A stretch of 13,035 nt of DNA. Source: Emmonsiellopsis sp. PD_33 (taxonomy: Eukaryota; Ascomycota; Eurotiomycetes; Onygenales; Ajellomycetaceae). Numbering within the stretch: position 1 is the stretch's first letter; the number at the start of each line of letters is the position of its first letter. Below the pieces are notes generated by a model. The model saw only the letters and a list, made by a program, of their open reading frames with translations, searched no databases and had not been told where the DNA came from. Location: the NCBI GenBank assembly GCA_032988165.1, contig JANTQF010000569.1, forward strand, positions 1 through 13,035, given 5' to 3'. A program made the translations under genes and the position numbers. Positions 1-9,656 of the stretch are shown here, piece by piece.

Positions 1-50
1 AAAAAAAAAAGGGGGAGGGGGAGGGTGAAGAATGCAGAAAGAGTAAGAAA
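1..50. repeat. A10 and G-run polypurine tract
   Basis: Ten A are followed by two runs of five G and one of three G, separated by single A. The tract lies next to palindromic motif a and continues the pattern of purine-rich sequence around the motif. The G runs could support a quadruplex, but only three clear runs are present. Confidence 0.7.
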
Positions 51-76
51 GATGAACACTAAGTAATTAGTGCATC
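51..76 (-). repeat. conserved palindromic motif, copy a
   Basis: A 26-base motif with the core CACTAAgtaaTTAGTG. It is identical at all 26 positions to the copy at 7905. It lies 256 bases downstream of the estimated 3' end of copy 1 and is followed on the minus strand by a long pyrimidine tract reaching the window edge. Confidence 0.85.
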
Positions 77-332
77 AAACTATGAGAAAAGGTGGAAAAG
101 GAGAAAGTGATAGTGAGGAGGTATGATGAAGAAATCAAGTAGGCTAATGAGTAGTAATTAGGTGTGAGGTTGAATAATGAGTAAATAAAAATAATACTAA
201 AATAGAATCAGTAAGGTATTATATATTAATAGGAGAAAGAGGAAGTTAAGACATACAGTATATAGATAGACTTGTTGATGTTTTCCACTAATAGAGTTAA
301 AAATAAAACAGCCAGGTTGTGGGCTACATTAC

Positions 333-1789
333 CTAAAAGTTAGAGATGATTAGCTGAAGGGTTTGTTTATTAATGATCTTAACATTAGTAAAATAAGTGT
401 TGAGGCCTTTAAGGTTAATGATAGGTTTTAGGGCTAATGCCTGGAAGTATCAATTGATTGGTATTTATAAATAATCACTGACTAGCAGGTGTTTTTTATT
501 GCTGATACAGTCTTCAAGTAGGATGAAGCATAGTGTATCCTTAATCTGAATTATAGTAGTAAGAGTAGATGACTCTATAATAACTGAGGACTACTTAAAA
601 GAACTGATATTAATGGCCTGTATGTATTACTTTGAAAAGGTTTCATCATCCTAAGGTAAGAATGTTTTAATAATCTTTAAGTGTATGAGGGAAGTAGGGT
701 TTCTGATAGTTGTAAATCCTCCAGTATAAGAAGAGTAGGGGTGAGAACTGGAGAATAAATGTTGAGTAAATTATTGGAGAATTTCACTACTTGAATTGCT
801 CAGAACTGTAACCTGGGAGGCTGAATGAGCATAGCCTTTAGTGGGATACAAGAGGATAGACTTAGTATAGATAAGACATTTAGTGCTATTAGGGAGGATA
901 ATCTCCAACATATCTGCATAGTGAATGATATATTGAGTGTTGACTTCAGTAGCTATCTTCTTGTAGATTATATACCTAGATTGTAGGTCATATGCTATAA
1001 GCATTAAGAGGTCATGTTTGACAAGATAAAGCTTATTCTGATCAATGAAATATGGAACCTCATTGATCTTGACTGGCCACTATACTTTCCTGGTTGGGAG
1101 GCATATAATGAGGATCCTGAAGATAGAAAATTAATTAGCTACCTGGAAATAAATCATAATTAAAATAAAAGAGAGAGAGATAGAGAGGGTAGTGAGACAT
1201 ACATGAGAGTATTATCATAAATATAGAGACACAGAATACTATTAGCATTAAGAAGTATTTAAATGTATGAAAGATAAAAGTAAGAGGGAAGTAAAATCTT
1301 CTGACAGGCAACTACTATCTCACTTCTCAGAATTTGTCAATATAGCTTGCAATGTTCAAACCAGACCACAAAATTACTAGTGATTGCAAAGCATTGTGAG
1401 AGATTATAGTTTTGAGATACTATTAGCTTGCCACAAAAGAGCTTATGTGTAGTTCTGACTAAAGAAGGAAATTAGACTGCAAAGAGAAAAGTTAGGGATG
1501 ATTATAATGTACCTAATACTGTGTATATTTAGGCTCTGAGCTGTAGATTAAGAGATATAAGATACTTAATGAGTTGAGGCCAGTAATACAGACAGCCATG
1601 CTCTTGAATTCATAAGAAGATGTATGCATTTCAGTGTTAGCTGATGAGCTTCATGTGGCAAATTTCAGCTGGTGATATATACTAAAGAATTAGAGAAGTG
1701 TAGTTATTATTAAGACACTTAAATGGATTGAATGAATTGTGGCAAAGTAAGAGTTCAGAGCCTGATAGGATTATACTGGGAGTAAGCAT
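333..1789 (-). pseudogene. F-box/propeller-like family pseudogene, copy 1
   Basis: First of five related pseudogenes. It starts at an ATG (1789-1787) and reads in one frame through an F-box-like stretch around 1600-1735 (YISPAEICHMKLIS), then the LYYWPQL block. A 54-base intron at 1459-1512 keeps the frame (phase 1). Exon 2 carries SNFVVWFEHCKLY near 1330-1365, NEVPYFIDQNKLYLV near 1020-1065, IILPNSTKCLIYTK near 855-900 and DDETFSK near 625-645. The segment 774-1079 is open for 102 codons; elsewhere stops fall at residues that are Gln or Trp in sister copies, for example LIL*YI (Gln) and KLY*QI (Trp as TGA). The 3' end at the TAG at 333-335 is an estimate. F-box proteins link substrates to SCF ubiquitin ligases; that role is inferred from a mutated half-domain. 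The copy is not functional as read. Confidence 0.72.
1459..1512 (-). other. intron of copy 1
   Basis: A 54-base phase-1 intron. The donor reads TTAG|GTACAT and the acceptor TTCTTTAG|TCAGA, with a CCTAAC branch-like site inside. Splicing joins the F-box exon in frame to the exon encoding the VVWF block. The same position and phase recur in all five copies. Confidence 0.7.
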
Positions 1790-2251
1790 CTTAGGTGCTT
1801 GATGAGATGTTAAGTGATATGAAAGGTACAGTTAGAGAGGATAACAAGCCTAAATAGTTTGTATTAGCTTAAGTTTATTATATATTTTATTACTAGAGAT
1901 TTAGTTGGTATCTAGTAGATTTCATTGGTTCAGCAGGGTAGTTACATAGAATGACTATATGCCTTACTCAATTTTAAGAAGAAAATGCATGATTTTTTGC
2001 AAAAACAGATGCAGTTATGTATATTTGAGGGGAAAGAATAGGAGCAAGGAGTTCAAGACAAATAAAATTGAAAAGTGATGAGGATACTAACCAAGATTGA
2101 ATAATGACAAGGAGGGTTATAAAGAGAAAGAGAGAGGGCTAGAATTTTATATTTACTAGTAGTTAGATTAATTAATACTGCAAGATATATTAGTAATAAC
2201 TAGCAATATATACTTGATTTTTGTGATGATAAGAAAACATAACATTAAGAT
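1790..2251. other. spacer upstream of copy 1
   Basis: This is the 5' side of copy 1 on the minus strand. No reading frame in it aligns with the repeated gene family. It contains a GA-rich run near 2109-2138 and AT-rich sequence around 2150-2250. I see no convincing TATA box or other promoter signal that stands out from the AT background. Confidence 0.4.
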
Positions 2252-2327
2252 ATAAATAAGTGGTGATTTTATATTCCTCATTCCCTCACTTTTCATAAGG
2301 CTAACCCTCTAACCTGTAATTCTAAGG
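2252..2327 (-). repeat. CCCTAA-rich degenerate repeat, unit 1
   Basis: The most diverged of three similar units. It begins ATAAATAAG, has a TTTTATATTCCTCATTCCC core and then CTAACCCTCTAACC. On the minus strand the end reads as imperfect TTAGGG-like sequence. It lies 5' of copy 1. Confidence 0.65.
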
Positions 2328-2428
2328 GGTGAGCAATTAGTAGACCAGAAACATAGTATTATAGGAATAATGCACAGTACAATGTGATTATTAATATGGT
2401 TAGAAGCAGATGAGACATACCATCCATA

Positions 2429-2506
2429 TAATAAATAATGATTTTTTATATTCCTTATTCCCTAACCCTTCCTAATGTGGACCCCCTAATCCTAACACCC
2501 TAAGTC
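2429..2506 (-). repeat. CCCTAA-rich degenerate repeat, unit 2
   Basis: Second unit. It shares TTTTTTATATTCCTTATTCC, then CCCTAACCCTTCCTAA and CCTAATCCTAACACCCTAAG with unit 3. The start is 177 bases after the start of unit 1. Confidence 0.75.
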
Positions 2507-2532
2507 AAATATATACAAACTATAGTATTCAT

Positions 2533-2610
2533 ATAAGTAGTGTTTTTTATACATTCCTTATTTCCTAATCCTCCCTAAGGCTAACCCCCTAATCCTAACA
2601 CCCTAAGTTC
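2533..2610 (-). repeat. CCCTAA-rich degenerate repeat, unit 3
   Basis: Third unit, starting 104 bases after unit 2 and the closest to it. The shared 3' block CCCCCTAATCCTAACACCC is identical in units 2 and 3. The CTAACCC segment before it matches unit 1. Local C-richness on the plus strand reverses the purine bias of the rest of the window. Confidence 0.75.
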
Positions 2611-2775
2611 TGATATTAAAATCTGGTCATTAATAAGTAAATTCACTTACTTACTGTATCTGGAGGGGAGGGTGTTGTAAATTATTGTAAATTGAGATTT
2701 GCAGGATTAATCATACCCATAATGACTCCAATGACAAGAAGATAGTTTATAAAGACAAATAGTAGGCAATTAAAA
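2611..2775. other. short spacer, nothing recognised
   Basis: AT-rich sequence between the third CCCTAA-rich unit and the palindromic motif. It contains a local direct repeat, TGTAAATTATTGTAAATTG, near 2675-2695. No gene or RNA seen. Confidence 0.4.
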
Positions 2776-2801
2776 GATGAATACTAAGTAGTTAGTGCAT
2801 C
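2776..2801 (-). repeat. conserved palindromic motif, copy b
   Basis: Same motif with two substitutions (ATACTAA for ACACTAA, and GTTAG for ATTAG). The first is a C to T in a CpA context. It lies between copy 2 and copy 1, about 990 bases 5' of the copy 1 start, with a polypurine run containing A10 just beside it at 2853-2862. Confidence 0.8.
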
Positions 2802-3894
2802 ATACTCATACACCATGTGGGATTAGAAGAAAGAAGAGAGGCAGGCAGAGGGAAAAAAAAAAGAAGTAGTAATTTGTGAAGTGAAGTAAAGTAATATTTA
2901 TGTTGACTTCATCCTGACTAACTGTAGATCCCTTGTGCTGATTGAGAGTCTTGGCAGAATGGTATGATCTAATTGATGTGAATTTAAACTGTTATTATAT
3001 AACTCAAGTGAAGAGCAATAACATAACTTAGGCCTTAATGTAACCTTTCCTTTTATGGTAAAGTATCATTCCTCCCACAGACCTCATGTTATGCAATTCC
3101 TTTGAATACTAGTACTAAGAGAGGCTCATGGGCATTCAGTATTTTTTTTGATGGGGAAAGGAAATGCTGTAGAACTACTGATGCAGCTAATGCATTAACT
3201 AGATCTAATTAGATATTAGTGAGAGTCTCTTCTCAGGGGCCAAGCCTGCCTGGGCCTTACACCAGTCATGCCTCTTGTAGAGGCTCTATCCTAACAGGGC
3301 CTGGATTAAAAGCTAGTTATTATTGGAGTCTGAAGGAAGGGCAGGCCTGATATATGAGCAATTAATTGCACTAACACTAATTTAATAATCTGGAAAAAAA
3401 AAACCTCTTCTATATTACATAAAAAGTGAATGGTATTGCTGAGAGGATAAAGACATAAAGGGCCTCCTAATAAAGATGTACTGGGGATGTAAAAGAAACA
3501 ATAATAAAATCAGTATAGTATGATTAGATCTGAAACCATCAAATGGGGATTCTAACTGATGGCTTCAGGAACCTTCATTAAGAAACACAAGGTGAAAAAG
3601 ATGGAAAAGAAAAAGCCAAAAGACAAATAAATAAAATATTGATGATGGGTAACTGATTTAGTGCATGAGAATTTGAGATGGAGAAAGTAAACCAAGATAA
3701 ATAAAAAAATAAAGAATATAAAACTAAAGAGAGAAAATCTAGCAGCACAAAAAGTCCTATTCATAGTTAAAAGACATTGTAGCTCCAATGAGAACAAAGT
3801 GGATAAAAGATTTTATAAGAAATATAGAGGTTAAAAGGTGAAAATTAAAATTAAAATAGCCATACTGTTGTATAGATTCCTGAGGTATAAGCCT
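2802..3894. other. spacer between copies 2 and 1, with GC-richer patch
   Basis: This spacer is about 840 bases longer than the equivalent spacers after copies 1 and 4, which suggests an insertion here or loss there. At 3225-3345 the sequence is visibly richer in G+C (GGGGCCAAGCCTGCCTGGGC and nearby AGGGCAGGCCTG). It could be a remnant of a mobile element, but I see no terminal repeats, target duplication or recognisable domain. The part at 3552-3797 has an open minus-strand frame made largely of Phe, Leu and Ile, as expected from a T-rich strand, so I do not call it a gene. Confidence 0.4.
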
Positions 3895-4870
3895 TTACTT
3901 GTATTTATCCTTATTGAGTGAGTTGAAGGTCAGTAATATACCAAGCAGACTTATTTAGTACTATAATAGGCTGAAAAGACATCACATGCAGTAATTGATT
4001 GATTGGGATGGGCAAACAGTTTGAAAAAAATTTCTTTGTTGTATGTTAGCTACAGTCTTTAAGTGCCATGAAGTAAGGGGTACCATTAATGAAGCTGAGA
4101 GCAATGACTGTAGATACCTGAAGGTATAAGCTAATGTGATTGTAATTTCCCAGGTTAATAGCATCTATTTGCTCCTATACAAATGTCCCATCATGCTGTA
4201 GCATATATATCTTAATAATCCAAAAATACTCTATAGGAGAAGTGGGATGTCCAACAAATTTAAATCCTTCATTAAAGGTGGGTTGAAGATATAAGCCATA
4301 TGATCAAGACTGAAAAAATTACTGGAGAATTTAACCAGTCATGCTATCTATAACTGTTGTCTGAAATTGTTTGTGATTTTTATACATAGATGTGCAAAAA
4401 GTGTCCATATATACAACTTATTTGCTCTCTTGGGGTAGGATACACTCCATTGAAGCTTGGACATGAATGAAGAACTCAACTGTGTTTTTAATAGCTAATT
4501 CCATGTAGATAGGGCTGCCATATTTGAGGTTATAGGCTTCAAAAGATGAAGGTTCAAGTCAAGCAATATAAAGCTTGTTTTTTCCAATCAGGTATGAAAC
4601 CTCATTTGATGAATATAACTACAATTCTCAGCTGGTATTTAGACAAATGATAATAGTCCTAAAAAAATGAAGTAAAAGAAGGCAGATGTTGGGCATTGAT
4701 GAGCTATTTATAGATATATTAAAGAATATTAATAGAGCAAAGAATACTGAATGTACATGGGATTGATATCATGAAACTACAAATAAAGAGTACCAGTATC
4801 ATTAAGAAGTAGTGTGATGTCAAGGGAATCACAGTGAGGTATACTTAAGAGTAGATGGCAAATCAACATT

Positions 4871-4897
4871 TCATGATATAAATCAATTATATCATGA
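4871..4897. repeat. 10-base inverted repeat
   Basis: TCATGATATA and TATATCATGA are perfect inverted arms around a 7-base loop (AATCAAT). It lies inside exon 2 of copy 2 just after the FWQI block. It may be a chance AT-rich palindrome. Confidence 0.6.
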
Positions 4898-5030
4898 TTT
4901 TAGATTTGCCAAAAAATGAACCCATCATCAAACCACACAATGTAGTTGCCTGCTGTGGTTGAAAGCTGTGTATATACATACTTTTTCATCAGAATGACTT
5001 TACCTTGTGAGAAGCAGTAAAATGTCATGA

Positions 5031-5090
5031 CTAAAGAGGGGTTTTTTTTAGTCAAAAGAAATAAATAAAAGATGCCAGTTAATAACATAC
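5031..5090 (-). other. intron of copy 2
   Basis: A 60-base phase-1 intron with the best-preserved donor of the set, CTAG|GTATGT, and acceptor CTCTTTAG|TCATG. TTGACTAAAA is a plausible branch region. The exon junction restores the frame into MTFYCFSQGKV. Confidence 0.75.
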
Positions 5091-5374
5091 CTAGTGCTGT
5101 ATATTGCTCAACTTGAGACTACAGTTAAAAAAATAGAAACTGGGCTCTAAACTGTGGCTAGTGGTAAACTCAGCTCTGATTGCTGATCCATAATTTTATG
5201 TAGTCATTCCATATCCTACTGACAAGCCTGAAGTGGCAGACTGTACTGAGCAGCAAATTATTTAGAATAAAAGAAAGACAAGCTGCACTGAGAGATTTAA
5301 AGGGGTCAAGAGATCTAATAGGTGGTTGGAATGGATCCACTTAGATTTTGCTCATCTTGGAGATTTTCATGCAT

Positions 5375-6048
5375 TGATTTCTTAATAGGGCCAGATAGGG
5401 AAAGAGGGGGAAAAAGGAGAGGAAGGGCAGGAATAGTTGCATTGAAATCTGTGATTGGCACTTGATTCCTTATATGCATTATTTTTCCTTGTGGATGTTG
5501 TTGGAGAGGCCTAGGAAGTTGACCTGTATGCTTGTTAAGTGTTGATGAAAGGAGAAAAGAACAGAGAGATAAGAAAGGAGAAGCTAGAATGTAGATAGAA
5601 ATGTAGGTGCAATTTCCTATTCTACCTCCTATAGGAAGTGTGGAAAATGGATATAATGGCTGGATATGTAGTTTTTTCCTGGTAATAGAACTAAATCTGT
5701 ATTAGTAATGCTATTATAAAGCTGGGTAAAATCCAGTGGGCAAGGGTAGTTAATAAATAATAAAGAAGAGAGTAAATAACTGGGTTGGGACAGAATAGTT
5801 TATTAGAAAAGTAAAGAGTATTAGATAATTAATATTAATCCTGAAGATATTATGTGGCAAAAAGGCCAGGCAATTAATCTAGATAGATCAGGCAAAGTTG
5901 AAGCATGAGAAAAGAACAAAAATTGAGACTAAATAGAGGGAAAAAAAAGGAATAAAAAAGAAGGACATAAAAAAGGGTGCAAAATCCACCAACTTAATAT
6001 TATAGGTAGTAAAAAGATATTAAAATAGAACAAGTAGTTGTTTTTAGG
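5375..6048. other. spacer between copies 3 and 2
   Basis: No gene recognised. It has a G/A-rich run at about 5395-5430 and A-rich tracts near 5938-5985. Unlike the other spacers, I could not find the palindromic motif in it. Confidence 0.45.
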
Positions 6049-7536
6049 TTAGAGAGTTGAAGAATGTTGCACAGATTTATCCTTACTTAGAGAGGTAAAA
6101 TCTGATAACCTTCAGGGGGTCAGTGTTCATTCCTAAAATTATTTCTGATTTATGGAGAGTAAATGATTGATCACAGAGAACTAAGAAGTATTAATTGGTG
6201 AGCTCTTGAACTTTGAGAATATACTTCTAGAGTAATACACTGTGTACATTATCATAGAAAGAGGTGATATCAAAAGGGAGGAGTTCTTAGCTAAATATGA
6301 TAAGGCTAAAATCTGACTGTAAAAGAATAGTAGTTGTTTATTGTTTAACAAACATTCTGTCACTCTATGATATGAATGTTATGAGAAAACAGACATATAA
6401 GTTAAATTTAGAGTAAACATAGAATTCAAATCCTTCATTAAATGTTGGTTGAGGAGAGAGCATTTCATTAAGATAATACTAGATTTACTGGAGAATTTGA
6501 CTAGTTTAACTGTCAATAACAATTATCTAGTAAGGGATATGATCAGTGGACATCATTAAGTAACTATTGCTGCTACCATCATTACCTTGAACATCTAATA
6601 CTCTTATGTGATAGAGAATGTATTTCTTGCCATTTAGAGTAATGAGCTCAAATGCATCTTCATTTAAGAACTAATTCTCAATATTCCTAATGACTTGCCT
6701 TTTATAGAGGAGGCTTCCAGATCTAAGGTTGTATGCAACAAGTAGTTCTAGAGAGCTGAGTTGGCATGTATAAAGCTTACTCTACCTAATAAGATAGGGA
6801 AACTCATATGTTGAATGTAATCATAATTCTTGTGTGGTTTGAAAAGAGATAATGTAGATTCTAATAATAAATTATTGATGAGCTATTACCAAGTATAGGA
6901 TATTAAGGAAATGTATAGGGAAGATACCTAGAGGTGTTAGAGAAAAGTTAAACACAAATAATACCTATATCATTGAGGTAGATGTTGGCCTTGCATGGAG
7001 GATCATCAAATAAAATAGTATATTCATGCTGACTTGAAAGTGATGGTTGCATAGAGATAGAACTGTAATTAATAACCTACTAATATAAAATCCCTTTTTT
7101 GAACCATACAATATAATTTCCTACTATCTACACTTTATTATTGGGAGAATATTCATGCAAAACAGTTACATTGCCTTGGGAGAAGTTGTGAAATGTATGT
7201 GCTACAAACCTGGAAGTCAGTAATAGTAGATGCAAATAAGGAGGAAAATAATATACCTAGAGATATATATTGCTTGACCCTGAGGTCTAGTTGAAGAGAG
7301 GACAGATGAGCATGAAACTTGGGCTAGTGATGAAGCTAGCTATACTCTTAAATTTATGATGTGGTGTGATTACTTCATACACAGCTAATGTGTTAAAGCT
7401 AGTAGATATCAATAAGTGATACCTGCTGCATCATCAAGTTAAGATAATCTCTATTAAGCTGATGAAATGGATCTATAGAGCTACTAAGCTTTTATTGGAG
7501 AGATTAATATTACTGTGTTAGACTTGAATTTATCAT
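6049..7536 (-). pseudogene. F-box/propeller-like family pseudogene, copy 3
   Basis: An ATG at 7536-7534 is in frame with the first exon down to the splice donor, but the F-box part is the most damaged. FHQLNRDYLNLMMQQVS aligns with the LNTDYLVLVL segment of copy 4, followed by several stops and LHH*PKFHAHL, where sisters have the WPQ block. A 55-base intron at 7202-7256 leads in frame into HTFHNFSQGNVTVLHEY and GNYIVWF. The propeller-like part is well kept: FPYLIR*SKLYT, then VAYNLRSGSLLYKRQV, DAFELITLNGKKYILYHIR near 6600-6810. A 61-codon open piece at 6181-6363 is in the same frame. SLSKDKSVQHSS near 6055-6090 resembles the copy 2 C-terminus. The TAA at 6049-6051 is taken as the end. Stops throughout make it a pseudogene. 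Confidence 0.72.
7202..7256 (-). other. intron of copy 3
   Basis: A 55-base phase-1 intron, donor CTAG|GTATAT (one change from GTATGT) and acceptor TTTGTAG|CACATAC. An earlier CTTCCAG could also serve as acceptor but would break the frame, so I chose the later one. A TTACTGAC branch-like site precedes it. Confidence 0.7.
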
Positions 7537-7904
7537 ATTTTGAGGCCTGGGCAAGGGACTGTCAATAAACTGAGATGATGATGCAAAATGTTATTTAAAA
7601 AAGAACTACTATATATAAAAATTGAGAAGTTGCATAGAGATGTGTAAAAGGAAGAAAAGATGACTAAAGAGGATGAAATTATAAAAGTGGTAGTAAATAT
7701 AAAGTCAGTTGGTAGGTTTTTTTGGAGTGGAAAGAGTCAACAAATAAAATAGTAGCTGAGCCTCATTTGGAATAACACATTTCTTTATCTTAATGTATCA
7801 TTTGATGGAAGGAAAATCCACATGAGTAGAAAGTTAGTATTCTAAAAATAGAGAAGAAGAGTAAAGAAGAAAACTTAAGAAAAATTAGAAGAAGAAAGAA
7901 TAAA
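7537..7904. other. spacer 5' of copy 3
   Basis: No gene or RNA is recognisable. It is AT-rich and purine-biased on the plus strand. On the minus strand, a pyrimidine tract follows the palindromic motif toward the copy 3 start. Confidence 0.4.
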
Positions 7905-7930
7905 GATGAACACTAAGTAATTAGTGCATC
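7905..7930 (-). repeat. conserved palindromic motif, copy c
   Basis: Identical to copy a over 26 bases. It lies 257 bases downstream of the estimated end of copy 4 and about 370 bases upstream of the start of copy 3 (minus strand). Polypurine sequence flanks it on both sides. Confidence 0.85.
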
Positions 7931-7960
7931 AGTTTCTAAAGAGTAGGACTGTTGAAGACA

Positions 7961-8048
7961 GGGAGAGAGAAGAGGAGAAAAGTGAGATAAAAAGAGAGAG
8001 AGAAGGAGAGAAGAGTAAAATAAAAAGATAGAGAGGAGAGGAGAGAAG
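7961..8048. repeat. polypurine tract
   Basis: Nearly all G and A on the plus strand, with imperfect GAGA runs (AGAGAGAGAGAAGGAGAG and similar). It sits directly beside palindromic motif c, between copies 4 and 3. Confidence 0.8.
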
Positions 8049-8187
8049 CTATTATTATAATTCATATAATTCTATAAAATGAAAAAGATAACTATTTTTT
8101 AAGAGAATAATTCTAGAACTGGTGTGGAAAAGGATTCTGCAAAGAGACAAGAAGATAAAAAACTAATAAACTTTAAAATTGAAGGAG

Positions 8188-9656
8188 CTAAATGTAGTTA
8201 TTACTTGAGTCAGAAAGCTCTACCTGAATACATTCTTATTCAGAGAGATAAATGTTTTGAGAATAGAAATGCTAATTCTATAGCTTCTTAATAGGTTACT
8301 GCAAATTCAAAAGCAAATCTTTATCCATGTGAATCATATTTCTATTTGTGTTGGCCAGGATGTAATTTGCAGCTCTATAAGGACTAGACTCTTTAATTGA
8401 CATGATATATAGCTGATTACCAGAGTTGATAATACCAATAGAAAGCAACAAGTGGATGAAAATGTCTTAATAGCTGATTCTATACTCTAGATTTATGTAA
8501 ATAACTTCTGTATGCTCCTTGGCAAATGTTTCATCACTTTGTGGGAGGAATATTCTGATTGAGTGAAAAGAGGATCCACATGGCTGAGGATGGGTATAGG
8601 ACTGAAATTCTCTATTGAATGTAAGTTTATAATGGAGGATCCCTGGCATGTTATGTTCAGTCTGTTGAAGTATTTCCCCAGTGTGAATGATAAGAATAGT
8701 TGTATGGAAAGCTATATTAGATGAATGACCAGTTGAAGATATGAGATACATATAGATAATACATTTAGTACTATTAGAGTGGATAATCTCCATTATATTG
8801 ATACAGTCATACAGGAATTTAGCATCCTCAGGTGTAGTTAATTTAGTATAGATGAGTTCATGGGATTTGAGAGTATATATACTGAGTATTGGTGGGTTCT
8901 TTTTGTATGTATAAAGCAGATTCTTGTCAATCAGATATGAAGTACTATCATTCTCTAAGGACTGTGACTACTATTCTCTGATGTTAAGGAAGATGATATG
9001 AAAGCTAATAGTAAATAGTATATTAATTATTAATAGCTTTAGAATAATAGGAATCAATGATATAGTGAATCTACCTGGCCAGGAAACTGGGAAGACTCAG
9101 ACATATAATACCCTAGGTGTTGAGGAGGAGTTTAGTGGATTAAAATGTATTGTAAAGGGGCATCTTGTAGGGCTGAGTAATTTTATTACTAGCATAGATT
9201 TACCAATACAAGATCACATTGTCCAATCAGACTATATATTTACCCTCTATTTTGAGGGAGGGTGTGTTTGGGTATCTCTAGATTATAGTTAGCTTATCAC
9301 AGGAGAACTTGCAGAATATGCAATCTATAAATCTAAGAGTTAGTAATAGCATATGAAGAAGAGTCAGGAAATAACATATCTAGAGATGTGTATAGGCTAG
9401 ATCTGAGTTCTGATTTGATTAATGTAAACTAGGCCATAAATAATGACTAATAATATAAGTGTCCATGCTCTTCAATTCATGAAGTAACATACTTATTCCA
9501 TGTGTTGTTGATGGCCCACAAGGTACAGACTTCATAGGGCAGAAGATATTAAAGTACTAATACTAGATAGTCAGTATTAAGATACTGAGCTAAATTAAGG
9601 TGGTGAGAGGATAGATTTTGAAGGAATACTTCTTGAGATTTTAGATGATCATCCAT
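8188..9656 (-). pseudogene. F-box/propeller-like family pseudogene, copy 4
   Basis: The best-preserved member. The frame starts at MDDHLKSQEVFLQNL (ATG at 9656-9654). It passes YLLPYEVCTLWAINNTWNKY, an F-box-like segment, and EEHGHLYY at 9435-9560. A 55-base intron follows (9325-9379), then FCKFSCDKLTII and GKYIV*LDNVILYW*I, where sisters read Trp and Gln. The region 8470-8967 is open for 166 codons: SYLIDKNLLYTY, TLKSHELIYTKL, IMEIIHSNSTKCIIYMYLIS, FLPQSDETFAKEHTEVIYI. Downstream, GNQLYIMSIKESS matches copies 2 and 5. The repeated hydrophobic strand pattern fits a beta-propeller, but no named propeller family is certain. Stops in both exons and a lost splice donor make function unlikely. The end (TAG at 8188-8190) is estimated. 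Confidence 0.78.
9325..9379 (-). other. intron of copy 4, donor mutated
   Basis: A 55-base phase-1 intron. It has the sequence TACTAAC, the canonical fungal branch site, and the acceptor ATTTATAG|ATTGC. The donor is CTAG|ATATGT, where copy 2 has GTATGT: the invariant G is A, a RIP-type change that should abolish splicing. Confidence 0.72.

Larger units (their letters stand above)
3895..5374 (-). pseudogene. F-box/propeller-like family pseudogene, copy 2
   Basis: The clearest F-box half-domain of the set lies in exon 1 (HFRLVSRIWNDYIKLW, around 5190-5240). The ATG at 5374-5372 is the best start by position, but a frameshift separates it from the F-box frame. A 60-base intron (5031-5090) joins exon 1 in frame to VMTFYCFSQGKVIL and then AGNYIVWFDDGFIFWQI. 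Further on, *EL*LYSSNEVSYLIGKN shows TGA where sisters have Arg (CGA to TGA). NEVSYLIGKNKLYIA and EAYNLKYGSPIYMELA lie near 4505-4610. HDGTFV and INGTPYFMALKDCS lie at about 4055-4195 and align with copy 4. The end (TAA at 3895-3897, after LNKDKYK) is an estimate. It has many stops and at least one frameshift. Confidence 0.75.

Noticed and set aside
3225..3345. A possible tRNA or structured RNA in the GC-richer patch
   Set aside because: I could not fold a cloverleaf or find A- and B-box promoter elements there.
3552..3797. An 81-codon minus-strand frame resembling a hydrophobic membrane peptide
   Set aside because: Its Phe/Leu/Ile richness follows directly from the T-rich strand. It has no counterpart in the other spacers and no recognisable motif.
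3982..4164. A 60-codon minus-strand open frame
   Set aside because: It lies in copy 2 but in the wrong frame. The neighbouring frame with INLGNYNHISL and FINGTPYFMALKDCS is the one that matches copy 4.
4871..4897. The 10-base inverted repeat as a transcription terminator or operator
   Set aside because: It lies inside a former coding exon, is AT-only except for two G/C pairs, and such palindromes arise by chance in AT-rich DNA.
4900..5088. A 62-codon minus-strand open frame as an independent small gene
   Set aside because: Its ATG and first residues fall in the copy 2 intron; only the part from VMTFYCF onward is exon 2 of copy 2.
9065..9292. A 75-codon plus-strand open frame starting MNLPGQETGK
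   Set aside because: It is antisense to exon 2 of copy 4. The minus strand here reads GKYIV*LDNVILYW*I, aligned with GNYIVWFDDG blocks in the sister copies, so the plus frame is a shadow.
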